Of a DNA stretch of 64,000 nt, positions 36,714 to 45,083 are shown piece after piece. This stretch comes from Gordonia namibiensis NBRC 108229 (GTDB taxonomy: Bacteria; Actinomycetota; Actinomycetes; Mycobacteriales; Mycobacteriaceae). Each line of letters starts with the position of its first letter. Positions within the stretch are counted from its first letter, which is position 1. Both the position numbers and the translations under genes were made by a program. The notes under the pieces are model-generated. The model saw only the letters and a list, made by a program, of their open reading frames with translations. It was not told where the DNA came from and ran no database searches. The stretch covers positions 147,618 through 211,617 of the forward strand of contig NZ_BAHE01000015.1 of NCBI RefSeq assembly GCF_000298235.1, in the 5' to 3' direction.

Positions 36714-38081
36714 TCAGGACGGGGTGGGGAACGGCGGCAGCTCGGGGGTGAACAGCCAGGCGTCCCACAGGTCCTTGAGCGGCATCGACGAGTGGTTGGC
36801 GGCGAGCGACATGAAGTCCTCGGTGGTCACCGACCCGTAGCGGTACTTCTCGGTCCACCGGCGCAGCAGTGCGAAGAAGTCACCGTCACCGATCCGCAGG
36901 CGCAGGGCGTGCAGCGTCAGTGCGCCGCGCTTGTAGACCCAGTCGTCGAACATCTTGCGCGGGGTGGGATCGGCGAGGGGCACCTTCACCGGCTCGGCGT
37001 CGAGCTTCTCGTAGTAGTGGCGGGCCCACTCGTCGGCGCTTCGGCCGCCGGACCGCTGGCTCCACAACCATTCGGCGTAGCAGGCGAATCCCTCGTGCAG
37101 CCAGATGTCTCGCCAGCGTGAGGCGGTCACCGAGTTGCCGAACCACTGATGGGCCAACTCGTGGGCGATGAGGCGGTCGGCGTCGCGGCTGCCGTCGCAG
37201 TGATTGGCGCCGAAGGTCGAGAAACTCTGTGCCTCGATGGGGATTTCGAGTTCGTCGTCGGTGACGACGACGGTGTACTGCGGGAACGGATAGGGCCCGA
37301 ACATCTCGATGAACGCCGAGATCATGTCCATCTGCGGGCCGAAATCGATCCCGAAGTTCTCTTCGAGGCGGGACGGGATGAGCCCCGTCACCGGAAAGGG
37401 CTTGTCGGCCAACGAGATCTGCTTGTACTGACCGATCTGGATCGACGCCAGGTAGGTGGGCATCGGCTCCACCTGCTCATAGACCCAGGTGGTCTGCGCG
37501 GCGCGGACCCTCTTGGACTCCAGCACGCCGTTGGCGAGCGCGTGGTAGGGGCTGTCGGTGGTGATCGAGATCCGGTAGGGCGCTTTGGCACTCGGATGGT
37601 CGTCGCACGGGAACCACGACGCCGCGCCGTTGGGCTGGTTGGCGCACAGCGAACCGTCGGTCAGTTCCTCCCAGCCCACCTCGCCCCACGGGCCACGGAT
37701 GGGACGCGGGCTGCCGTGATAGCGGACGGTGATCGTCATCGCGCCGCCCGGCGGCACCGGGGTGTCCGGCGTGATGGTGAGTTTGTTGCGGCGATGGCTG
37801 TAGCGGGCGCGCTTGGCGTTGACCGAGACCCGCTGCACGGACATCGAGCCCGCGAGATCGAGGGTGAAGCGCTTGAGTTCCCGCAACGACGTCGCGGTCA
37901 GGACAGCGGTGCCGTCGAGGCGATTGCTCGCGACCTTGTACTCGAGTTCGAGGTCGTAGCGGGAGATCCGGAAGCCGAGATTGCCGTTGTCCGGCAGGTA
38001 CGGATCGAGGACGTCCGACGGCGCGCCCAGGACGGGCTGCCCGGTGTTCCCTCGCGACCCCAGGCCAGACTTTCCCGGCAC
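36714..38081 (-). CDS. M1-family zinc metallopeptidase
   Basis: The 455-residue protein has an N-terminal beta domain with peptidase N-like features. The catalytic motif HELAHQWFGNS gives zinc ligands His307 and His311 with catalytic Glu308, and Glu330 in WLHEGFACY is the third ligand. The substrate-binding segment that reads GAMEN in aminopeptidase N is EIPIEAQSFST here. The size fits the short actinobacterial M1 group without the long C-terminal domain. No signal peptide is seen, so it is probably cytoplasmic. Confidence 0.88.
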   Translation of the reverse strand: MPGKSGLGSRGNTGQPVLGAPSDVLDPYLPDNGNLGFRISRYDLELEYKVASNRLDGTAVLTATSLRELKRFTLDLAGSMSVQRVSVNAKRARYSHRRNKLTITPDTPVPPGGAMTITVRYHGSPRPIRGPWGEVGWEELTDGSLCANQPNGAASWFPCDDHPSAKAPYRISITTDSPYHALANGVLESKRVRAAQTTWVYEQVEPMPTYLASIQIGQYKQISLADKPFPVTGLIPSRLEENFGIDFGPQMDMISAFIEMFGPYPFPQYTVVVTDDELEIPIEAQSFSTFGANHCDGSRDADRLIAHELAHQWFGNSVTASRWRDIWLHEGFACYAEWLWSQRSGGRSADEWARHYYEKLDAEPVKVPLADPTPRKMFDDWVYKRGALTLHALRLRIGDGDFFALLRRWTEKYRYGSVTTEDFMSLAANHSSMPLKDLWDAWLFTPELPPFPTPS

Positions 38082-38300
38082 TCTCGACTCCTACTCCGTT
38101 CTGCCGTATGGCATGTTCGCCGGCGGTCGGGTGCCGTGGCCCCCGGGGTGCCGGTACGGTGCGTTTTGGGTCACGACGCGGTTGCGTTTGATGACTCGAT
38201 TTCGGCGTAACACCCGCGACGAGGTGATGTCGTCGCGGACACTGTGAGAGTACCTGGCGGCGGGGATCCGGGCCCGCCCGACGATGCGAGGAGCAGGGTT

Positions 38301-38729
38301 ATGAGCGGATTCGGCAGTGTCGCGCAGTTTCTCGCGCGACTGATACTCGGCATCATCTTCATCGCCCACGGCTGGCAGAAGCTGGTGACGCAGGGGATGG
38401 ATGCCACGAAGGTGGCCTTCGGTCCGGCCGGCATGGACGTGCCGTATCCCGATCTCGCCGCGTACTACGCGACCTGGGTGGAACTGGTCGGCGGCATCCT
38501 GCTGATCCTGGGCCTGTTGCTGCCCATCGTGGCCACGTTGCTGATCGCGGACATGATCGGCGCGATCGTGTTCGTGCACTGGGATGCGGGATTCTGGAAC
38601 GCCGACAGCGGATACGAATGGCCGCTGGCACTGATCGCCGGTCTCCTGGCGGTCGGTTTCACCTCGGCGGGACGTGTAGCCGCGGACAGCTACATCATGC
38701 GACGGCGGCGTCGAACCGACGTGGTCTGA
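38301..38729 (+). CDS. DoxX-family membrane protein
   Basis: The 142-residue protein has four hydrophobic helices; RLILGIIFIAHGWQKL at the N-terminus is the DoxX signature, and YYATWVELVGGILLILGLLLP is typical of the third helix. DoxX proteins act in thiol/oxidative stress complexes in mycobacteria, but many paralogues are uncharacterised. ATG 38301 has GAGGAG upstream. Confidence 0.85.
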   Translation: MSGFGSVAQFLARLILGIIFIAHGWQKLVTQGMDATKVAFGPAGMDVPYPDLAAYYATWVELVGGILLILGLLLPIVATLLIADMIGAIVFVHWDAGFWNADSGYEWPLALIAGLLAVGFTSAGRVAADSYIMRRRRRTDVV

Positions 38730-38764
38730 GGCTCGGCGGTAGGCGAAGCTCGAGACGAGCAGGG

Positions 38765-38822
38765 TCGCCACCTCCGCACGGCGGCGCCGGTTCCGCCGAC
38801 GCAGCCGGCGTGGAGGTGGCGA
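38765..38822. terminator. Hairpin between convergent genes
   Basis: TCGCCACCTCC (38765-38775) pairs with GGAGGTGGCGA (38812-38822), and the interior is itself GC-rich and can pair further. Between DoxX and the TPR gene. Confidence 0.6.
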
Positions 38823-38860
38823 TTCCCGTCGGAGCGGCGGGGCTGGGTCGGGCGGGGTTG

Positions 38861-39442
38861 TCAGGCGAACGCGAGGCCGTCGATGGTGGCCGAACTCTGC
38901 GATGCGGTGTCGTTGTCGGCGAGCTGGGCCACCAGGCGCGCGATCACGGTGCGTTCCTCGTCGGCATGGTGCAGGCCAACTCCGTCGATCTCACCAGGGG
39001 TGAGGATCTCCAGGGGATCGGTGTCGTGCCGGTGGATCACCGCGGCACCGAGAAGGCGCTGTGCCTGACCGGGATCGATGTCCCAGCAGGCGTCGGCGGT
39101 CATCAGGTAGAGGCGGACGGCCGGCGGATAGTCGTGCAGGTTCACGAGCGCCCAGGCCCAGTGCTTGGCGACGTCGACGGTGTCGGCCTCCCCGCGACCG
39201 TGGGTGCGCACGTACTTGCCGTGCAGCTCGCTGCAGAGGTAGTTGGCGTCGGTCCACAACTGCAGGTGAGACATGCACCGGACGCAGTCGTGCAGATTGG
39301 ACAGATACTTCGTCGAGTATGGTCCCTCGCGTCGTGCCCTGACCTCGCGGAGGACGGAGAATGCGGCGAGCGCATGCTCGTATTCGCCCGCGGAGAGGAG
39401 AGCTTCGGCCTCGACCTGCAATTCCTCGATCATCTTCGTCAT
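38861..39442 (-). CDS. Tetratricopeptide-like protein
   Basis: The 193-residue all-helical protein has the TPR-type helix pair EAEALLSAGEYEHALAAFSVL at residues ~11-31 and further repeats (WTDANYLCSELHGKYV, HDYPPAVRLYLMTAD) to about residue 130. A loose acidic tail follows. Probably a cytoplasmic protein-interaction module; partner unknown. No clear ribosome site before ATG 39442, and ATG 39433 is an alternative. Confidence 0.6.
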   Translation of the reverse strand: MTKMIEELQVEAEALLSAGEYEHALAAFSVLREVRARREGPYSTKYLSNLHDCVRCMSHLQLWTDANYLCSELHGKYVRTHGRGEADTVDVAKHWAWALVNLHDYPPAVRLYLMTADACWDIDPGQAQRLLGAAVIHRHDTDPLEILTPGEIDGVGLHHADEERTVIARLVAQLADNDTASQSSATIDGLAFA

Positions 39443-39542
39443 TCTGGTCGATTTCGCGGGCGGTCACCGGCGTATTGACCGAACTGGGACAACCCGTGCC
39501 GATCCTTGGCACAGGCCTCGACAGGCTGGCATCGTGGCAAGG

Positions 39543-40037
39543 ATGAAGGACGACATCGGCAGCACCCCCGAAGGCTCCGACGGCGAATACAGCCTCGACG
39601 AGGACGATCAGCTCCAGCCGGAGGACACCCTGGTCGACCGCGGAGTCGACGACGTCCTCGACGAAGGTTATTCACCGCCCGACTACCGGCCCAAGGGCGC
39701 TGTCCACGGGTTGACCGCCCAGGAGCAACGCGAGGGCGAGAGCCTCGACGAGCGACTGGCCGAGGAGGAGCCCGATGTGGGTGCGGTCGATCCGCTCGAC
39801 GAGATCACCGCCGACGAGCATGCCAAGAAAGACTGGCGCGCACACGATTCCGACCGGAGCGACGAGTTCGACGAGGACGACGAGGTCGGTGACCGACGGG
39901 CCGGTCGGCTGATCGCGCCGGACGAGGGCTCGGGTATCGACACCGAATCCGAGGTCATCGCTGCCGACGCGGGCATCGACGGCGCGGGCGCCTCGGCCGA
40001 AGAGGCCGCGGTGCACTACATCTCCGATCAGGAGTAG
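39543..40037 (+). CDS. DUF5709-family acidic protein
   Basis: The 164-residue soluble protein is very rich in Asp/Glu and largely disordered. It has the repeated motif EGYSPPDYRP and the segment TAQEQREGESLDERLAEEEPDV, characteristic of the actinobacterial DUF5709 family. Function unknown. AAGG lies just before ATG 39543. It converges on the HTH-ClpN gene. Confidence 0.78.
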   Translation: MKDDIGSTPEGSDGEYSLDEDDQLQPEDTLVDRGVDDVLDEGYSPPDYRPKGAVHGLTAQEQREGESLDERLAEEEPDVGAVDPLDEITADEHAKKDWRAHDSDRSDEFDEDDEVGDRRAGRLIAPDEGSGIDTESEVIAADAGIDGAGASAEEAAVHYISDQE

Positions 40038-40054
40038 GGGGACCTCGATACGGC

Positions 40055-40212
40055 CCTCGGGTGGCCCCTCGGGCCTACTCGGCCGGCGGGTTGGGGGCCT
40101 CGGGTGGCCCCTCGGGCCTACTCGGCCGGCGGGTTGGGGGCCTCGGGTGGCCCCTCGGGCCTACTCGGCCGGCGGGTTGGGGGGCCCTCGGGTGGCCCCT
40201 CGGGCCTACTCG
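40055..40212. repeat. Four tandem 43-bp repeats at the 3' end of the HTH-ClpN gene
   Basis: Units starting CCTCGGGTGGCCCCTCGGGC at 40055, 40098, 40141 and about 40186 (two extra bases before the last, which is incomplete). The last unit contains the TAG stop (40206-40208) and final codons of the HTH-ClpN gene, so the others are duplications of a segment spanning that stop. Each unit contains the small hairpin GGCCC-CTC-GGGCC. Confidence 0.93.
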
Positions 40213-40955
40213 GCCGACGTGGCGAACTGCGCGAGAGTGTCGACGATCTTGTCGCGGATCGCGGTCTTGTCGAGCCCCAGGCCCGTGAGTGCCTCGGCCA
40301 CCGAGTTGTCGGCGAACAGTCCGAGCAGCAGGTGTTCGGTGCCGACGTAGTTGTGTCCGAGATCGACGGCGGCGCCGACGGTTGCCTCGAGGACCGCCTT
40401 GGCCGCGTCGTCGTAGGGCACAACGGTCGACGCCTCTGATTCCGGGACGTCTCGCGACGCCGGGACGAGCGGTGTCACGGCCTGTGCGAACGCCTCGGCG
40501 TCGACCCCGAACTCCCGCAGCACCACGAAGACCAGGGCCTGCGGATCGTCCGTCATCGCCGCGGCCACGTGCCCGGGGGTCACGAACTCCGCCCGATCCG
40601 CGGCCGCCGCAGCGTTGGCGGCCATCAGGACGTTCGCTGCGCGGGGCGTGAACCGCGAGAACGGGTTCGACTCGTCGGCCGGTCCGCCCGCGGCATCGCC
40701 TGCGGCCGACACCCGGTCGACGAACCGCTTCTGAGCTGCCTGTTTGCTGACCCCCATGCTGGTTCCGATCGCCGTCCACGACGCGCCGGATCGGCGGGCC
40801 TGGTCGACGAAGTGGCCGATCAGGCTGTCGGCGACCTCGTCGAGGTGAGCGGCAGCGAGGACTGCGTCGGACAGTTGGTCGAGTGGGTCGTCGTGCACCT
40901 TGCGGATCGCAGCGATCAGGTCGTCGAGACGGACGGGAACGGAGTTCTTTGCCAT
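40206..40955 (-). CDS. HTH protein with ClpN (Clp repeat) domain
   Basis: In this 249-residue protein, residues ~1-85 hold a helix-turn-helix (SGASWTAIGTSMGVSKQAAQKRF), and residues ~100-249 hold two Clp-N repeats (FTPRAANVLMAANAAAAADRAEFVTPGHVAAAM, and NYVGTEHLLLGLF). The ClpN domain binds substrates or adaptors in ClpC; fused to a DNA-binding helix it may couple protein-stress sensing to transcription. Two palindromes start 1 bp upstream of the start codon, so autoregulation is likely. No ATPase domain. Confidence 0.78.
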   Translation of the reverse strand: MAKNSVPVRLDDLIAAIRKVHDDPLDQLSDAVLAAAHLDEVADSLIGHFVDQARRSGASWTAIGTSMGVSKQAAQKRFVDRVSAAGDAAGGPADESNPFSRFTPRAANVLMAANAAAAADRAEFVTPGHVAAAMTDDPQALVFVVLREFGVDAEAFAQAVTPLVPASRDVPESEASTVVPYDDAAKAVLEATVGAAVDLGHNYVGTEHLLLGLFADNSVAEALTGLGLDKTAIRDKIVDTLAQFATSAE

Positions 40956-40956
40956 G

Positions 40957-40975
40957 CGTCAACCGTAGGTTGACG
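40957..40975. promoter_or_regulatory. Operator-like palindrome 1 at the HTH-ClpN start
   Basis: CGTCAACC-GTA-GGTTGACG, perfect 8-bp arms, ending one base from the ATG, so it covers the place of the ribosome site or start of a leaderless transcript. Confidence 0.7.
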
Positions 40976-40985
40976 GGAACTCTGT

Positions 40986-41004
40986 CGTCAACCCTCGGTT
41001 GACG
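40986..41004. promoter_or_regulatory. Operator-like palindrome 2 upstream of HTH-ClpN
   Basis: CGTCAACC-CTC-GGTTGACG, the same arms as palindrome 1, centre 29 bp away. Confidence 0.7.
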
Positions 41005-41135
41005 ATCGGATCGTCCGGGGGTCGGATGCAAGGCTGACCATCGTTGACAGCGACGGAAACCGTCGTGACGATGGATGCGGAGATCCGCCGAAGACGCCGC
41101 CGCACACTCTTTCGTTTGCCACGGGAGGCTTTCCA

Positions 41136-42437
41136 GTGAGCATCACCGAACCCACTGTCCGTCCCGACTCGCGATCAGATGCGGGCGCCCCGGATGCCGA
41201 GCGCCCGGGAGTGGTCGCGGGCGGTTCCGACACCGTCCGTCGCTTCCTCGACGTGCGGTCGCAGACAGACGCTCTCGCCGACCGACTCTCGCCGGAGGAC
41301 CAGACGCCGCAGTCGATGACCGAGGCCAGTCCCGCGAAATGGCATCGGGCGCATGTCACCTGGTTCTTCGAGGAGTTCATTCTCCGCCGGGACCCGGACT
41401 ACGCGGTCTACGACGAGACGTTCCGGTACCTGTTCAACAGCTATTACGAGACCGTGGGAGAACGACACCCGCGTCCCGATCGCGGTCTCGTGACCCGGCC
41501 GGGCGTGCGCGACGTGACGCGGTATCGCGAACACGTCGACGCGGCGATGGTCGCGGCCCTCGAGTCCGGCCGACTCGACGACGCCGCGCTCGGCCTCGTC
41601 GAACTCGGCTGCAATCACGAACAGCAGCACCAGGAACTGCTGCTCATGGACATCAAGCACCTGTTCTCGACGCACGCGTTCGGGCCGGTCTACGTCGACC
41701 GCGAACCGGACGCGCCCGGGGAGGTCGCGCCGATCCGATGGCGCGAGTTCACCGGTGGTGTCCACGAGATCGGTGCTGTCGGAAGTGGATTCGCCTACGA
41801 CAACGAGGGGCCACGGCACCGTGTCTATCTCGAGGACTTCGCGGTGTCCGACCGCCTCGTAACCAACGCCGACTGGCTCGAATTCATGGCCGACGACGGA
41901 TACCGACGTCACGAATTCTGGCTCTCCGACGGATGGGCCACGGTCAACGGAAGAGACTGGCGTGCACCGGGTTACTGGCGCGAAGAGGACGGCGGGTGGA
42001 CGACCTTCACACTGTCCGGACGCCGGCCCGTCGTGCCCGATGAGCCGGTGACCCACGTGTCGTTCTACGAGGCCGACGCCTATGCGCGTTGGGCCGGCGC
42101 ACGCCTCCCCACCGAATTCGAGTGGGAGGTCGCCGCGGGAACACTCGGCGACGCGCGTGGACAGCTCCTCGACCCCGACCGCTGCCATCCGGGCCGAGCC
42201 GGTTCGGCGATGGTCGGTGACGTCTGGGAGTGGACGGCCAGTGCGTATCTGCCCTACCCGGGATTCGTCCCGGCGAACGGGGCGGTGGGCGAATACAACG
42301 GCAAGTTCATGTCCGACCAGCACGTGTTGCGCGGCGCGAGCGCGGTGACTCCGGTCGGCCACGAGCGGATCACCTATCGCAACTTCTTCCCCGCCGCGTC
42401 GCGGTGGGTGTTCTCGGGACTGCGGCTCGCCCGATGA
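41136..42437 (+). CDS. egtB: Ergothioneine biosynthesis sulfoxide synthase
   Basis: The 433-residue protein has an N-terminal DinB-like domain with the non-haem iron ligands His73 (KWHRAHVTWFFEE) and His161/His165 (NHEQQHQE), and a C-terminal FGE/C-type-lectin-like domain (VTHVSFYEADAYARWAGARLPTEFEWE, GDVWEWTASAY). EgtB joins a thiol to hercynine using oxygen. The stop overlaps egtD (ATGA). No egtA, egtC or egtE is adjacent, although an egtC gene usually lies between egtB and egtD in mycobacteria. Confidence 0.92.
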   Translation: MSITEPTVRPDSRSDAGAPDAERPGVVAGGSDTVRRFLDVRSQTDALADRLSPEDQTPQSMTEASPAKWHRAHVTWFFEEFILRRDPDYAVYDETFRYLFNSYYETVGERHPRPDRGLVTRPGVRDVTRYREHVDAAMVAALESGRLDDAALGLVELGCNHEQQHQELLLMDIKHLFSTHAFGPVYVDREPDAPGEVAPIRWREFTGGVHEIGAVGSGFAYDNEGPRHRVYLEDFAVSDRLVTNADWLEFMADDGYRRHEFWLSDGWATVNGRDWRAPGYWREEDGGWTTFTLSGRRPVVPDEPVTHVSFYEADAYARWAGARLPTEFEWEVAAGTLGDARGQLLDPDRCHPGRAGSAMVGDVWEWTASAYLPYPGFVPANGAVGEYNGKFMSDQHVLRGASAVTPVGHERITYRNFFPAASRWVFSGLRLAR

Positions 42438-43369
42438 CTCTTGCCGCGGACGCGCTTTCCGGGTTGTGGCAGGACCCGCCGACGCTGCCCACCAAGTGGC
42501 TCTACGACGAGCGCGGGAGCAAGCTCTTCGACGAGATCACCCGGCTGCCCGAGTACTACCCGACGCGCCGGGAGACCGCGATCCTGCGCACGCGTTCGGC
42601 CGAGATCGCCGCTGCCACACAGGCCCAGGTGATGGTCGAACTGGGTTCGGGCACCTCTACCAAGACCCGGTTGTTGCTCGACGCCTTCAGCGCCGCCACA
42701 CCCGACGCCGAGCGGTTCACCTACGTGCCGGTCGATGTCAGCACCGAGATGCTCACGACCACGGCCGATGTGTTGTCCGCCGACTACCCGGGTATCGACG
42801 TCGTCCCGGTGGTCGCGGACTTCACCGAACCCGATCTACGTCTGCCCGACGCCGACGGCCCTCGCCTCGCCGTGTTCCTCGGCGGCACCATCGGGAACTT
42901 CGACCCCGACGCGCGGCGGGCGTTCTACCAGGGACTGGCGAAAGCGCTCTCGCCCGGCGACTTCTTCCTGCTCGGCACCGACCTCGTCAAGGACACCGGC
43001 CGACTCGTCGCCGCCTACGACGACAAGGCCGGTGTGACAGCCGATTTCAACCGCAACCTCATCGAGGTGCTGCGGACCGGGCTCGACGCCCGCGGCCTGT
43101 ACGCCGACGACTTCGAACACATCGCGCGGTGGAACCCGAGCGAACACCGCATCGAGATGTGGCTCCGTGCCCGTCGGGACATCGACGCGTACTTCGAGGT
43201 CCTGGGCCGGGCGTGGCGGCTTCCCGCCGGTACCGAGATCCACACCGAGATCAGCACCAAGTTCGAGCCCGATGCGCTGCGCGACGAACTCGAATCCGCC
43301 GGACTGCGGGTGGTCACCGTGTGGACCGACCCCGCCGGGGATTTCGCGCTCACGCTCAGCCGGCGCTGA
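42434..43369 (+). CDS. egtD: L-histidine N-alpha-methyltransferase
   Basis: The 311-residue SAM-dependent enzyme trimethylates histidine to hercynine, the first ergothioneine step. The family signature TKWLYDERGSKLFDEIT is near the N-terminus, and PEYYPTRRETAIL, the SAM site VELGSGTSTKTRLLL and FLGGTIGNF follow. Translationally coupled to egtB. It ends 6 bp from the convergent monooxygenase gene. Confidence 0.94.
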   Translation: MTLAADALSGLWQDPPTLPTKWLYDERGSKLFDEITRLPEYYPTRRETAILRTRSAEIAAATQAQVMVELGSGTSTKTRLLLDAFSAATPDAERFTYVPVDVSTEMLTTTADVLSADYPGIDVVPVVADFTEPDLRLPDADGPRLAVFLGGTIGNFDPDARRAFYQGLAKALSPGDFFLLGTDLVKDTGRLVAAYDDKAGVTADFNRNLIEVLRTGLDARGLYADDFEHIARWNPSEHRIEMWLRARRDIDAYFEVLGRAWRLPAGTEIHTEISTKFEPDALRDELESAGLRVVTVWTDPAGDFALTLSRR

Positions 43370-43375
43370 GGCCGC

Positions 43376-44431
43376 TCACCCCTCGGCGAGGAGCTCCCGC
43401 ACCCGCGGGATGACCTTCGTACCGTAGAGCTCGACGCTGCGCATCAGCTGCGCGTGCCCCAGGGTGCCGTGGGAGTACTTCATGTCGAAGCGACTCAGGC
43501 CGAGACCCTTCGCCGTCGAGACGATCTTGCGGGCTACGGTCTCCGGCGATCCGACGAACAGCGCGCCGTCGGGCCCGGTGGACCGCTCGAAGTCGAAGCG
43601 GCTGGGCGGTGGCCACCCTCGTTCGCGCCCGATCCGTGCCACATAGCCTCGGTAGTGCGGCCACAACTCCTCGCGTGCCTGCTCGTCGGTGTCGGCGATG
43701 TGGCCCGGACAGTGGACACCGACCGGCAGGGGGTCCTTCTCCAGGTCGGTGAGAGCGCGGTGATAGAGGTCGACGTAGGGGCGGAAGCGGAGGGGGTCGC
43801 CGCCGATGATGGCCAGCATCAGCGGGAGTCCGTACGACGCTGCGCGCACCACGGATTCGGGGCTGCCGCCCACGGCGATCCACGTGGGCAACGGAGGGTT
43901 CTCGAGCTGCGGGAACACGGGCTGAGCGCGCAACGGGCCGCGTGTCGAGCCCGACCAGTCGACCGGCTTGCCGGTACGCAGTTCGGCGAAGAGTGCGAGC
44001 TTGTCGGCGAACAGCTCTTCGTAGTCGGCGAGGTCGTAGCCGAAGAGGGGGAACGACTCGGTGAACGAGCCGCGGCCGAGGATCACCTCGGCGCGGCCCG
44101 AGGAGAGCGCGTCGACGGTCGAGAACCGCTGGAACACACGGATCGGGTCGTCGGAGCTCAGGACCGTGACGGCCGAACCCAGGCGCATCCGACTCGTGCG
44201 TGCGGCGACGGCGCCGAGGACGACCTCGGGTGCGGACACCGAGTAGTCGGCGCGGTGATGTTCGCCGACACCGAGGAAGTCGACGCCGACCTTGTCGGCC
44301 AGGATCGCCTGGTCGAGCACATCGCGCAGTGTCTGCGCGTCGGAGAGCGGGGTGCCGTCGGGGGCGGCGGTGATGTCACCGAAGGTGTCCAAGCCCAATT
44401 CGAGTTCGTGGCCGGCCGTATGTGATTCCAT
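43376..44431 (-). CDS. LLM-class flavin-dependent oxidoreductase (luciferase-like)
   Basis: The 351-residue TIM-barrel protein has ELGLDTFGD at the N-terminus, VGEHHRADYSVSAPEVVLGA, LGSAVTVLSSDDPIRVFQRFSTVD and VGSPETVARKIV, typical of bacterial luciferase-like FMN or F420 enzymes. Substrate unknown. ATG 44431 gives the usual family N-terminus; an in-frame GTG at 44485 would add 18 residues. Confidence 0.82.
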   Translation of the reverse strand: MESHTAGHELELGLDTFGDITAAPDGTPLSDAQTLRDVLDQAILADKVGVDFLGVGEHHRADYSVSAPEVVLGAVAARTSRMRLGSAVTVLSSDDPIRVFQRFSTVDALSSGRAEVILGRGSFTESFPLFGYDLADYEELFADKLALFAELRTGKPVDWSGSTRGPLRAQPVFPQLENPPLPTWIAVGGSPESVVRAASYGLPLMLAIIGGDPLRFRPYVDLYHRALTDLEKDPLPVGVHCPGHIADTDEQAREELWPHYRGYVARIGRERGWPPPSRFDFERSTGPDGALFVGSPETVARKIVSTAKGLGLSRFDMKYSHGTLGHAQLMRSVELYGTKVIPRVRELLAEG

Positions 44432-44600
44432 TGCGTCTCTCTGTTCGTCCGGTTCTGTTGCGAGCCGGAACCGGTTATGGGACACATTCTCATATGCGAC
44501 AAATGGTGTGCCGCTACGTCGTGCTAATAGTTCTCACGGCCACTTTGGCCTGACAGAGCAGTACCGAGGGTATTGCTGTGCCATGCTTCTATCCGTCAGG

Positions 44601-44629
44601 GGACCATTGTGAAGTGGTCCTTTTCTTCT
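44601..44629 (+). terminator. Intrinsic terminator-like hairpin in a 5' leader
   Basis: GGACCA (44601-44606), loop TTGTGAAG, TGGTCC (44615-44620), then TTTTCTTCT. It lies 18-46 bp upstream of the PLDc_N/SHOCT start and on the same strand, with no co-directional gene upstream, so it could act as an attenuator. Confidence 0.5.
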
Positions 44630-44646
44630 AGAAAGAGGAGACCTTC

Positions 44647-45036
44647 ATGTGGGACTCATTCTGGGATTTCATCTGGTACACCATCGTCATCTTCGCGTTC
44701 GTGGCGTACCTGATCGTCCTGTGGCACATCATCACCGACCTGTTCCGTGACAAGAAGGCGTCGGGCTGGCAGAAGGCCGTCTGGGTGGTCTTCCTGATCA
44801 TCTTCCCGTACCTCACCGCCATCGTGTACCTCCTGGCCAAGGGCAAGGGCATGGCCGAGCGTCAGCGCGAGGCCTACACCGAGGCCAAGCAGGCCTCCGA
44901 CGAGTACATCAAGTCGGTCGCGGGAACCTCTCCGACCCAGCAGATCACCGAGGCGAAGGCTCTCCTGGACTCAGGTGCCATCACGCCCGAAGAGTTCGAG
45001 CACCTGAAGTCGAAGGCTCTCGGCGGAGCGGCCTGA
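44647..45036 (+). CDS. PLDc_N/SHOCT small membrane protein
   Basis: The 129-residue protein has two hydrophobic helices (residues ~9-30 and 42-65, with WHIITDLFRDKKASGWQKAVWVV between them), the phospholipase D N-terminal type without any PLD catalytic domain. The C-terminal ~30 residues (ITEAKALLDSGAITPEEFEHLKSKAL) form a SHOCT oligomerisation motif. Strong ribosome site AGAGGAG. Possibly a membrane-stress or scaffolding protein; function unknown. Confidence 0.75.
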   Translation: MWDSFWDFIWYTIVIFAFVAYLIVLWHIITDLFRDKKASGWQKAVWVVFLIIFPYLTAIVYLLAKGKGMAERQREAYTEAKQASDEYIKSVAGTSPTQQITEAKALLDSGAITPEEFEHLKSKALGGAA

Positions 45037-45083
45037 GTCACGGTACGGTCGTCACACCGACCTGACGACGACCTGGAGCCGCG

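Noticed and set aside
38091..38771. 226-codon minus-strand frame opposite DoxX
   Set aside because: No domain pattern and no ribosome site; DoxX on the plus strand has clear helices and signature.
40055..40212. 43-bp repeats as a possible CRISPR array or origin iterons
   Set aside because: No spacers, no initiator or cas genes; the units are duplicates of a gene end.
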